DNA from: Blattamonas nauphoetae
Taxonomy: Eukaryota; Preaxostyla; Oxymonadida
NCBI GenBank assembly: GCA_033064195.1
Contig: JARBJD010000222.1
Span: 1-64,000 of the forward strand
Length of the DNA: 64,000 nt
Reading direction: 5' to 3'
Shown here: piece after piece, positions 43,441 to 54,899 of the stretch
Layout of the letters: the number at the start of each line of letters is the position of its first letter
Numbering within the stretch: position 1 is the stretch's first letter
Made by a program: the position numbers and the translations under genes
The notes under the pieces: generated by a model
What the model saw: the letters and a program-made list of their open reading frames with translations, nothing else
Database searches by the model: none
Told to the model about the DNA's origin: nothing

Positions 43441-46400
43441 GAAATACCAATCAGAACAAATTGACATCCTCGTCGATTTTTGACGAACTATCTTTCTTTG
43501 ATCACCGCTTATTTCATACTGATCAAACAGAAATACATTTTCTTTCCTCGATCGTTCTCTTCAATTTCGAAACAAAAGGATCGCACAAGTAGCTCCCGAT
43601 GGCATAATCACTTCAGTTCTTTAAACTACCCACTCAAGACAGGGGTATCAAGTGGATTCAATTGAGATCTCTCAATACGAATAATTTTCAAGTCGACAAG
43701 CAAGACCGGGAAATCGAAGAGGATCGATCACTCTTGAAGATCCGTGACCCGATTCGAAAGTTGAACGACGAGGAGGATACAAGCATCGACAATAGCTACG
43801 ATCTTGTGAACACTGAAAGCAGCAAAGTGATTCACACGATGCTTCAATACCTCAATATCAAGTTCTTCCGTTTTATCCTCTCCCAAGCGAATGATCGTGG
43901 CAAGGTTGAAAGTTAATACCGAGGATGAGATAATTTGTCGGTCTTACAAGCTTGGAATCTGAACCCGACAATACCCTTGCATTCCTCACGAATCAAACTT
44001 GCGTCTCCGAACAACCACTATTGGATAATTGTGCAGTAATAACGTTCCTCAGCACTCAAGACAGTGCTAACGTTGGAGTATTGACTGCCGATATCATTCA
44101 TAATCACAACAAATATCTCCACGGATGATAGAAAGAAGGCGAAGGAAAAGTATCTTGGTATTACATCAGAACGATCACCAGATTCGAAAGTATCATGATT
44201 AGCATGCGAAGTGATCAACAGATCCAGAAGTGATAAGATTCATCACGATATTCGTCCAATCACACGACCGCTTGTTCGTACCAACCGTGACACTCATTGG
44301 AGTTGGTCTAGCGAACGAGGAGGATACTTAGTCAATCAAAGGAAGGTCAAACAGTTTATCCACAGAATTTCAATATCATGCGGAGGCTTTTCTGCTTCAT
44401 TGAGAAGCATCAATCCACTCGCTCTGCTCGGACTGACATTGGCTGTAAACTGCAAGAAAAGCATTACGACTCAACTTAATGGTGTTCCGATATCCAACAA
44501 AGTGAAATGTGACAGATTATTATAAGTTAATCTCGGTAGATGAACTCTGCCTCGTTGAAGGATCCAACTATACATATGAAGCTAATGAGGGATAAAGAAA
44601 CCTCTGAATTGCTAGAATCAGCATTTAGTGACATTGGTTGCGTGTTTCATCCCGTCCAGCAGCGGGGTAAAGTGAAACCACGCACCATCCAATACCGGAA
44701 ATACAGCGAACCAGCACCCGTCACTATCATCCCAAAATCTGTCACCTTTCTGAATACAACCTCAACCTGTTCTCTAGACCTGAAACTATCCGACAATACA
44801 CCTACCGTCATGAAGTTAAGATTCATCAAGGAAGGAACAAGATTTGATCGCGTCTCTGACGACAGTATCACGGCGATCTTGCGCATCTTAGCTCTGAGCC
44901 AAACAACATGTCAGATCTGATCACTTGATCCCATTGCAAGGAAGAAATGGTCGTCCTTTTGGAATACGCCGTTGATGGACCATTCACTGGACTCGAGTAT
45001 CGCCAACATCACGCCTGTCTGCATCAGCAACGAAACACAAGAGCATCCTGCTAAGGGAGCAAAACTACATAGAAGATCCAACAAGTTGAGATGGAATGAT
45101 GTCGAAACGGGGGGATTCAAGAGCATGAGTGTCAACACCTCCTAAACAATCCAGAGCATCACACGTCGGAATCGTCAATCAGTGGGAAGCTGATAGGGTG
45201 AAATGATTGACAGACAGAGAGATACTGTGATCCAATCAGAGACAGATTAGGCTCTCCCAACGTATGTGACATGAGGAAATGAACCAACATCTTGTCGGAG
45301 TGGCGTGTCTCGATTGTGCAGATGACTTCTGCAGACACTTCATCCCCCAAGACGTATCGTGCTTCTCACTCCCCACTCATTCGGTCAAGATATCAGGAAA
45401 CACGTTCCTCTTGCTCAAACGAAACGAGGACATTCAATCAAACCGGCGAACCAGAACCGATGCTAGGTCAAAGATCATCACCAGTGTCAGTACTTGCTGG
45501 ACATTGAAGATTTCATCGAAGAAGAATGGCGAACACTATCCGAGTCACAGTAGTTCAAAAAATGGATATAGAAGAGAGAGACGACGTCTAAAAGGAAACT
45601 GACTTTCCAACTTATGCTTGGTATTACCGACATCCGTCAACCTCGTTGGAAGAAAGCTCATACCCGTCACATTCGGCGTTTTATTATTGACTTCAAACGG
45701 GAAGCATCACCCTTCAGAAGCAAGATCTGGACGGTACAACTCGTGACAACAGTGATATCGCTTCGGTTGACAATGGACCTCCTCCGGCGTTCAGACATTC
45801 ACATGACGCTGTTGCCTGTGCTGTCATGCGACAGACATGTGGTGGAATCATGCCATGATGGAACGACACCAGTCCCAACAGAATAAGTGTCGAGGTTCAC
45901 ATCGCCCACCAGCTCCTACCACCACATTCCTTTCGCTGCATGACCTTGTCACTCCACGAAGACTCCAATCCGACTTCAGCTACAAACCAGTTTGGCACCA
46001 CCGAACGGCTTGTCTCAGATTCAAATAGCCCCTCCGCATCGCATTCCCAAGGACTCTAGAGGCGGGCAATTGATGACACATGACAAGCTGAGCTCGTGCG
46101 ATATTTGTTTCAGATCATCTCGGGGATAATACCGTCTCCACTTGCTGAAGTTCGACACAAGTCTTCTTGTCATTGCCTTCCCATTTGGACTGCGAATCGA
46201 AAGGAAGATTCAGTTTCGCCAATTGTTGAATGATTTGGCTCCTGCTTACTCATTTGAGGGAATCAATCGAGCATTCCAGAACGCTCGTCAAGGTCTCTTG
46301 ACTTTAAAACATTCATCCCTCCTGACTTGTTGCATCTTTGACATCCCTCATTGTGACGATTTGATTGTGAGGGACATACTCCAGTAAAATGAACAGGCGT

Positions 46401-47734
46401 CTTGGCTGGTCGGTAGTTCACACCATCAGAAGGACTGACTCTGACCAACATCAGGGTGTCTCTCAATGGGACGGTCGGCAATGCAAATCAAAGTGAACAT
46501 GAAGAAAGAGTCTCATGACCAACAAACTCAGATTGAGTTGCGACAACGAAATCATTTATCAACTGATTGGCCGACAAGGACTTGACATCCAATCGCTAAC
46601 CTGTCGCAACGCAAATCATCCCGCATTTTAGGAAATACTTTTGAGCAACAGTTCTAAACTCACCATCGGAACCGTCAACCTATTATTATTATTTCAATCG
46701 AGGTCGGAAGGTCCTGTCAGAGTTGAGTAGAGCCAGATCAGAAACAAGTTGGATTTGGGCGTCTCAAGGAATGAAGAATCTTGTCGAGCAGAAGACAGCA
46801 CCGTCGGATGTGTTTCCAGAATGGGTATCTCCCACAGCACCAGCACAATTGATAGCGGAACGGAAACGGGATCGGCGGAGTTGGGAGGGAATGCGAGATG
46901 TTTTATGGACATCTCTGGAGAAAGAGGACCGTATAAATACGGGCATGCTTCGCACTTTCTTCAGCATATTCCTCTCAACCCCCGCCTTCATCGAAGTAGT
47001 GAGCAGCAGTGAACCTTCCCTCAAATGATGACTCGACATCAGTAGCCGCTCCTTCGATCAGATCAAGTATTGATGACAGAGCAGAAGAACAGACACCAAA
47101 TTGAACAATCGGTGAGTTTCGTCAGAATGAAAGAGGATGGAGATGTCGGACATGAGAAGGGTTCTGCCGATGAGTGATGATGGAAGATCGACATCGACGT
47201 CATGTTGTCTGGAGAGAGTGATGGCTCTAAGTGGAGAAGGACGGGTTGACAGGACAGACTCGAGGGGACCGAAGAGAAAGAAGTCAGAAGAAACTGCATT
47301 CAATGCGAGAAAGTGGAAAGAGACAAGAGAAAAGGCTTTCCTCGAAAGATAGACTTGAGGAGAGGGTGATGGACGTGAGCCGAGTTGTCTCCCACACGCA
47401 TTTAGTGAGTCGAGTGTTCTCCTCACCTGTTCCCCATCTCCAATGCGGAACCTGCAGCGATTGTCCTCACTCTCCGGTAGTGAGTCGAGCTCGCTGACGA
47501 CTACTACTCCGCTCCAATACTGATTGGTCGATCAGACTCCTTGCTCACCAACTGCTGGTGGCAGCTTTTGAGGAGCACGGCCGTTGTCATGGTGGAAGTG
47601 AGTAAATGGGTAGAGTCGTGGAAGTTCTCTTCTTTTCTTATTCTCACTATCACTCTCCACTTGATTTTAGTCCTTTTCAAATCTCAACCTGTTGATGAGC
47701 CCTGGTTATGTGTCGGATGGAGCTTGCGACATCC

Positions 47735-48118
47735 TTTACACAAACCAGTGCTCATCAACCTCTTTCTCTGCCACACAGCAGTTGAAAGAGGACATCGGTA
47801 TGTCTTTAGCACTGCGGCGTTTCTCAATTGTAGCCTTTTGGTGGTTTCCACTTCATAAGTCATTCTGACTTCTCGGTTTCTCCAGTTTTTCATCCCCGTT
47901 GGGGCTTTTCTGGAATTATGGGCTAGATCCCACTTTTTGCTCATCAACCGCCCCCACTTGGGCAGAACCAGCTCGATGATTAACCTCTCGAGTTGGGATT
48001 TTTTAACTTTCAACAGATAAAACTTATTATTTGTATTTGTTGATCGGCCAACCCATGGACCGTCATTCACGGACCCAGGGACTCACTCAACCTGTTGATG
48101 AGCACTGGTTTGTGTAAA
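47735..48118. mobile_element. 384-bp small inverted-repeat element
   Basis: TTTACACAAACCAGTGCTCA and five more bases at 47735-47759 are mirrored exactly at 48094-48118. The two halves of the repeat seen whole at 43345-43440 lie on either side of or inside it. Probably a MITE that landed in a copy of that repeat; the exact target duplication is unclear. Confidence 0.5.
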
Positions 48119-49651
48119 AATAGTGAGTGGAAGGGCCAAACAAGTGAGAGGAAAGAATTGGACATTGTAGAAGTGATTGTTGAGAGGATCGATGTGGATC
48201 GATGAAAGTCCAGATGAGAGGGTCATTTATCCCGCAATCGGGGTTGCATAATGGCCTGGGGAGGAGAGCATGCTCGAAAAAGATACAGCCATGGTAGTTC
48301 AGAGGAAACCGCGGTCTTGTATTTGAATCTTCCCAAGGCACCGAATCATCGTGTAGAATACCCGATTGCCCCAAAGCGGGTATTGCTGTCTTGAGTTTTG
48401 TGGGTAAGGGTGCATCCACTGGGATGATGTCTGACATCTCTGCATTTGGAAAATGAAGTCTGTTCATATCGCTGCAACTCTGTCAATCAGCAAGAACAGT
48501 GAGAATAAGAGCAGTTGCATCGTGCAAGAAGAGAAAGATATCACCATTTGTGACTTCAATATTTCGACCTGTCTATTTACAGATGATCCGTGAACTGTTT
48601 GCTTTTGTTGAGTTCCTCACGAAAGAGTCAACGAGATGAAAGCCTGAAATCGATCCATTATGGAATGTCTTCCATTGATCTCCACACAATTTCGAACTAG
48701 TTCGGAGAGCGAACTGGAAAATGTGAGTTTGTTTCATTTGAAAGAGCTTGCTTGAGGACGAAGAAACTATTACGAATTTTGCTTAGTGTAATGAAGAAGG
48801 GGTTGAACCGGTCCAAATTAGCTTCGTCAATTGGTTATGTTAAGAGAGGAGCTGATGTGCTATTGCTGACCCATTCTTTCGCAAAAATAGTTGTCTACTG
48901 CGCGAATGAGAAATCATCCACTGAACTCCTGTTCCCTCACACTCTTGTCATCCAACGAGCCTTATTTATTCATCAACCTTCTCTCCAAACTCAAGATGCC
49001 GAATGCCCAGAACTGAACAGTCTATTCACAGCTGCGGACCCAGTCATCAACTTCTGCATTCTTCTTGACACTCAAGCCTACACTTGCCCAATTTAGCGAG
49101 TTCACACACTCCTGTGACTAGCAAGGCTCAGGGCAGACACATATTGGTTGAAGGTCCACATTTTTCTGCCCAACCTGTTTCCATCACCACGTTGTCCAAC
49201 AATATGAATGAGATGAAAGAATCTCCACACTCCCAAATGTATTCTTCTTCATTATGCCGCTATTCTGGCTGGAAATAGTGAAGTGGCACTTGAATCGACA
49301 TTTTTTGGATGTATCCAACAGCGTGGAGTATTTGGAAAGAAGCGAATGGAAAGAGGAGAGCCTGGGGCCAGTTCAGATGATCCCAAAGTCGTTCCCCATC
49401 CGTTTTCCCACCTCCACCAAAAGAATCTGAATTTCTCTCCGATTGCCCAGTCGTGTCCTGTCCGCGCTGTTAAATTCTGCAGATAGGTTCAGGATGATCT
49501 ACTAGCTATGTGTACTTGCCGAACTATCGATAATTCCTGTTCTGAGCACGATCTCATCGACCATCACCAGAAACTCTCATCAACTCGTCATCCATCACTG
49601 TTTCCGTCTTTAAGAAACACCCTCACTTGTTTGGCCCTTCCACTCACTATT
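48119..49651. other. No supported gene, interior of the 7-kb element
   Basis: Short frames only. About 48117-48155 is the reverse complement of 49615-49650, just inside the right arm. Confidence 0.4.
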
Positions 49652-49998
49652 TCTTTACTTTTTTTCCATTATCTTCCTCAATTCTTCTTCAATTCTCTCT
49701 TTTCATCGTTCATCATGATCTCTCGCTTCCTCTGTATAGGACCATTTTTCTCGTTCATTTTTCCCCGTTTATTGGGTTTTGTATCTCATGAACTCTTTTC
49801 TGATTGTTTTTCACGCTTTTCCAAAAAACCAGACTTTTGGACACCTAACCTCCTATTTTGGCAGACAGGTGTCCAGAATCTGGGGGTGTCCAAATCCTGG
49901 GATTTTTTTAAATTACAGGTGTCCATTTCTGCGTTTTTTCGACAAGTGTCCACTTTTCTGGAAAAGCGATCAAAGGTGTCCAAAATTTTGGACAGCTC

Positions 49999-50085
49999 CA
50001 GAACAGACGAGAGGTGATGTGGCGATATTGACGAGTTCAGACAGACTGACACGCCGGCAAACAGAATGAACAATTGCTTGATCAT
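49999..50085 (-). pseudogene. Detached signal-peptide exon of the surface-protein gene
   Basis: Minus-strand ATG at 50085 opens MIKQLFILFAGVSVC, a typical signal peptide, and reads LNSSISPHHLSSVL up to the target duplication (the last three codons S-V-L are the duplicated 9 bases). The body of the gene takes up again S-V-L-N-A-N-S-D at 42997 in the same register. So this is the true 5' end of the 39296-42997 gene, 7.0 kb away from it. Confidence 0.75.
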
Positions 50086-50139
50086 GATTGTCAGACTTCT
50101 GATTTGATCCCACTGATCCCACGCTTTTTTTGATCCCAC

Positions 50140-52389
50140 CTAATTTCTACCTTATCATTTCCTTTTATTTCACAATATTTCATCACATCATTATTATATT
50201 ATCCATAAATCTTTGATATGAAACTTAATTGTCCATAGAGTGAAAAAATTAGGACACTTTATGTTGTGATGTCATCATCGAGGGAACTTGGACGTTCCCA
50301 GTTCGACAGAGGAGAAGAAGCGAAGCTCTAGTGGAAAAGATCCAGCCTAGCGTGAGAGGAGAATAGTGAGTTCAGCGTGAGGTGGAGAAGTTGTGGTGAT
50401 CTGTGGTCGATGACTGGGAGAATTGTACTCAAGACAAACAAACGATTAAAGATCCAGATGGTATATTTGGAGATGAAGAGAAAGGCTGGACCCTATTCTT
50501 GCAATGAAGGCGGCCCGAATGTCGAGTCAAAGAACGTGGTCTGTCACTTCAGTTTTGTCGGCCAAATCCCATCTCACTTCATTCTTTCAGCTCCTTTGAG
50601 GAGTATGTTCACGACTTCTGATGAATGCAGGACCAATGCATGGTCATGTTTGAGTGGAGACGTGAATAATGTTCGCAAGAGGCTGAAGACGAAATTGCGG
50701 AAAACGAACCTTGTCGATGATGGGGTGGGAGAGGAATTAGGATAAAATGGTGGAGATGGAATCAGAGACGTATCTGATGGCGACAAAAGCTGTTGAGAGA
50801 GATAGAGTGGCTGAGTGAGAGTGATCGGCACAAAACTGACGAGACAATCGAGATCTCACGAACTCTGCAAAGACTCCAATCACAGTGGGTGAGTGAAGGA
50901 CGACTTTGAGATCTCAGAGAGAGTGGTAGCGAACTTAACGACGGTTTCCAGTCCACCATCTTGTTCTGAGGGAGAGAGGGAGAATAATGCATTGAAAACG
51001 AGAAATAAAGAAGAGAATCAAAAATGTTTCAGTTTCAAGGAGTAAGTAAGGGATACAGTCCAAATGAGGAGAGAGATCACACCAAAACATTGATCATTGA
51101 TTTCAGGCATGGCGAAGATCAGCTGGCCAATTATTTGCACGATGGTGGTCATCAGTGATTTACGAGGTCGTTGTGAGTATGTTTGTCGAGATCGGAAGTA
51201 GTTCGAGTCTGAAGTGTGTAAGAGACGTGATTGTGCGATCGTTTCGAGAAAGAGCTCTTTAAGACGATTAAAAGTTTGTCAAGCAGAAATAAACAACAGA
51301 CTATCAGTTTGAAGGAAGGGGCGATGGTGAGGGATGCGATACCGGTCGTGTGCGAAATGATTGGGTAAGGTTGATGATGATCTCACGTGTATCCGAGATC
51401 TATCAAAACATGGAGGAAAACTGAGAGGAATGAAGCAATAATAAGAAATTGAGACGAGATTTTGACTGCTTCTGAGCGGCAGAGCAAGTTCAGACCCAAA
51501 GAATATCGCATGACTCACAGATGAGTGATTCAGTGGTAGAGACATCAATAGTTGAAGAGAAGTCACTATACGCATGTTGAAAAGGGACTGGAGAGGGTGG
51601 ATATGTCAATAGTGTGGACGGAGCATGAAATGTGTGAGACCTCTTCGACGATGACTGAATTGAAACTATTTGATGGATTTGGTTGAATTCATGGAAGATA
51701 TCACGTGAATATGTGAAAAGTTGATAAACCAGTGAATATCTGAGGGAGAATGAGTGAGAATAATGTTCGGAAAAGTAAGTTGAGGGAGAAATGACAAATT
51801 GAAGAACAATATGTGGAATATTACCGACCGGATCTTGACAAAAATGGACACTGCGAAACAAACGGAGGTTTTCGTGCTGTTGGTAGAACGAATGAGTCAC
51901 AAAAGTGAAACAGTTTGAGAGCGGATCCGATGAGCCCATTTAGGCGAAATGATCCCACCCCGAAAATGGTCCCGTGAGGTCAAATGTACTCAGCTTTACC
52001 TGTTTTGGTCGGACCAATCAGAAGTCTGATGATTGTTCAAAAATAAACGCTGTTCATAAAAAAGGGGCGAGAAATCACAAAAACGAGAAATGAGTGGAAA
52101 CAGAAGCGAGAAGGGCACTCCACACCCAACAATCCTTCCACACAGCCCACCAACCTCCACAGAAGCGAGGCGGCTGGAGAGAGATGGAAGAGGAGTCTTG
52201 AACGAAGAGGAGGATCAATTCGAAACGAAACACATCAGAAAGACATTTGCATACGATGAGAGAACGAGAATCAAGAACCATTCCCATCGCCAACAGCAAC
52301 AACGAGCACGCTGTCTCGGAACATGAATGATGAAATGACGAAGTGCAGGCGAAGAAACAAGGAAACACGATTCGAGAAAGGAGTTGGAA
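50140..52389. other. No supported gene
   Basis: Upstream region of the surface-protein gene. Frames such as 50377-50745 (plus) and 51490-51939 (minus) have no motif I recognise and no clear splice partners. The promoter of the surface-protein gene should lie in its left part. Confidence 0.45.
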
Positions 52390-53468
52390 ACACGAACTGG
52401 CAGAGATAGTTGAGAGTGACATGAAACTGCACAGCGAGTGTTGGGTGGGTGAGAAGTGGAGGAGTGGAGTGGAGCGGAGTGATGGTGTATGAGAATCGAA
52501 ATGAAGAGAGACCAGATTGAAATGGTTGTGATTCCAATCCGATCGGGCGATGAGATGAGATGAAGAAATCAAGAGAACGATCAATTGGTGACGAAAGGGT
52601 GAGATGCTGACGTCGTCCTCGCAATGATGACAACGGCGTGTTGACGTGATGTTACACTTCAGGTTCTTTCATTTCCTGACCAGAGCCAATCCGAGTGTCT
52701 TCCGGATGAGAAGAAAGGAATTCCTCAATTTCAGAAAGTGTCGGTCGCTGCTCAGGATCAACTGACACACTGGAGGATCAGAGCCACGAATGCGTCGTTT
52801 CGAAGCGAATCCATTTTCGGTCCAATTCCAGTTGCCGATTGCCGCTGAGCATTCACTGCATCCAGTTCTCCAAACGGCACTTGACCAGTCTCAATTTCCC
52901 ACAACACAAGGCCAAGACTAAAAACTGACGCTTTGTGTCCATCAACTGCACTCCCTCCACCCGCCACCACTTCAGGTGCTCGCCATCGAAGCCCATCCAT
53001 TCCCGCCTGCTCCACATCCTTTCCTCGCTTCTGCGCTGTTCCATTCTCATCCAAAGATCCGGCTGGTTGTTGTTTCGTCGGTGCTGCTTCCAGTTCCGCT
53101 TCTTCTGATGTCATTCGCAGTTTCAGTTGCACATTCCCAGCATTGTCAAGAAGAATCCAGTGCGACGACAGTCGAGTCACAACATCACTCGCTTGTCGAT
53201 TCGCCAGAACATGTTTCAGTCCATTCACCAGCTGCAGCCCCACTGCTCGCTTCCCAATCTCTCGCTTCTCTTTGTGCAGCACCGAATGCAGTGTTCTTGA
53301 ACCACCAACAAGCGACACTTCGAACCCTCCATTGCACGCCATCACTTCAACCAGATCCCCCTTCGACATCGACACTGACTCCACTCTTTCACACGATTCA
53401 TTCAGGTTCGAGGTCAGTCCACTCGACGAGTCGAACGCCGCGTGGCTCCTCCCATCCGTGTGCAGCAC
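52390..53468 (-). pseudogene. Truncated second copy of the pseudokinase end and its 3' flank
   Basis: From 52764 to 53468 it matches 39410-40114 base for base without gaps (one difference noticed, at 52857 versus 39503), coding the cytoplasmic part from the L-H-T-D-G-R stretch to the F-V-A-L-I-L-Q-C-V-S stretch. Below 52764 the two remain alike but clearly diverged, through the stop codons and into the 3' flank (CAGAGATAGTTGAG near 52399). The frame shifts exactly at this border, and the coding simply ends at 53468, with no membrane span or ectodomain. It is not a working gene. Confidence 0.75.
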
Positions 53469-53660
53469 ATCCTGCTGAACTTATTTTGGTTTGGTTTACT
53501 CAAAAATGGCTGAGATTGATTTATTTTCATTTATTCAGAAAAAGGAGTTCAGTCGTCACTTTAAGTTGAATCATTTTGAAAGATTTGTTCGATCAACCCA
53601 TACTAAAATCTCGACCGTTTTCACTCCCATCCCCAAAGTTCAAAATCGAAAAACGAATCA

Positions 53661-54899
53661 GTGAAATGCATTTTCAAGTTCGAGACAAGGAAACGTTTGA
53701 ATATTATCCGATTTAGCTCATCACTTCGTGCATACTTGACATTTTTTCTTTTTGCTGTTCAGAAGAAGGCAGTTCCACCATGTCGGTATGTCGATGTCTT
53801 GATCGATCATTCTTGTGATTATATCCGTCCATTTTCAAATTTGAATTGCAGACCTTGCTACAAGTCAGAAAAGGGCAGAGAAGAAATTCAAATGTTGATA
53901 GACCCTCCACCACCAGAACCACGAACCCCGCCGCCAGAAAGATCACTGCTGCTTCAAGCCCTGTTAACACCATCCCGCGCCACGCCTAAACGTTCCAAGA
54001 CAGCAGAAAAGGCAGAAGAAAGACTTCGAAGTGAGATGAGTGGCGCTCTACACCCTGGCATCATCACATACTCCATGGACGAGCCACAAGAAACAGGACA
54101 AGACCAGACACAATCACCTGGAATCTTGAATGATTCGGTCACCTCCTCTCCGTACGTCTGCGCCCTGTTCAAGATCGAGAGATGGAGGGCAGGTCGTCCG
54201 GTCTCTTTCAGTGAGGAGGAGATGTCCAGATATCTTGCATTTGTGGAGGAGATTCCTGAAATCGTGACAAAAGAGAAAGCACACAAGACTGTCAAGAAGA
54301 TCAGCGACAAGCATCAAGAACCAAGAAAGAAACAGACAAAGAAGAAGAAGAGAACGCGCCGCGAGACATCGGATGATTCCACAGACTCTGAACTGCTCGA
54401 AGAATCCATCCACAAAGTAAAAAGACTTCACTCGCATCACAGTGCAGATGACGATGATGAGAGCTGGTCGGACACAGAAAAGCCGAAGAGGTCCAACAAG
54501 AAAAGAAATCTACAACCAGAAACTCCTCCAGTTGTTGTTGAGAATGAAGAGGGCAGAAAGGATTCTACAGACAGCACCGCCCTTGAAGAAGCAATCATTC
54601 AACAATGGAAAGCCTCAGATCTGAAAACGACGGTCCTCCACACAATCCCGATCAAGAAGCTGAATGGAATGAAATTTACAAGAATCACAGACGAATCATT
54701 TCAAGGATCACCCCACCAGTTCCAGAACAATCCGACAATCCTTCACTCTCAAGACCATTCAATCAGAACCAAGGGCCAACACGCCTTCACACTTTCCTCA
54801 CCAAAGTTTCTATCGATCAACTCAAAAATCCACAAGCACATGCAGTTCCTTTCAGTCCAGAAACTCAGGAGAACCATCGCTGGATCTATCGAATGTTGA
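53661..54899 (+). CDS. Upstream charged ORF of the Crypton-like element
   Basis: A 412-codon frame, rich in K, E, D, S and P with a KKQTKKKKRTRR nuclear-localisation-like run near residue 228. Acceptor-like sites at about 53763 and 53849 suggest that the first 60 residues may in reality be introns. It overlaps the recombinase frame for 295 bases in the -1 register; the recombinase frame has the more protein-like composition in the overlap, so this frame probably ends or is spliced near 54600. Role unknown; possibly a DNA-binding or accessory protein of the element. Confidence 0.5.
   Translation: MKCIFKFETRKRLNIIRFSSSLRAYLTFFLFAVQKKAVPPCRYVDVLIDHSCDYIRPFSNLNCRPCYKSEKGREEIQMLIDPPPPEPRTPPPERSLLLQALLTPSRATPKRSKTAEKAEERLRSEMSGALHPGIITYSMDEPQETGQDQTQSPGILNDSVTSSPYVCALFKIERWRAGRPVSFSEEEMSRYLAFVEEIPEIVTKEKAHKTVKKISDKHQEPRKKQTKKKKRTRRETSDDSTDSELLEESIHKVKRLHSHHSADDDDESWSDTEKPKRSNKKRNLQPETPPVVVENEEGRKDSTDSTALEEAIIQQWKASDLKTTVLHTIPIKKLNGMKFTRITDESFQGSPHQFQNNPTILHSQDHSIRTKGQHAFTLSSPKFLSINSKIHKHMQFLSVQKLRRTIAGSIEC

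Larger units (their letters stand above)
42998..49998. mobile_element. 7.0-kb terminal-inverted-repeat element inserted in the surface-protein gene
   Basis: Outer ends are inverted GAGCTGTCCAAAATTTTGGA, itself partly palindromic. The arms (42998-43343 and 49652-49998) match over about 345 bases apart from one diverged patch. CAGAACAGA at 42989-42997 and 49999-50007 is the 9-bp target duplication. Size, arm length and duplication fit a Mutator-like element, but no transposase was recognised in 6.3 kb of interior; open frames such as 44540-44920 and 45614-45886 carry no known motif. Smaller repeats are nested inside (43345-43440, 47684-48118). Confidence 0.8.
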
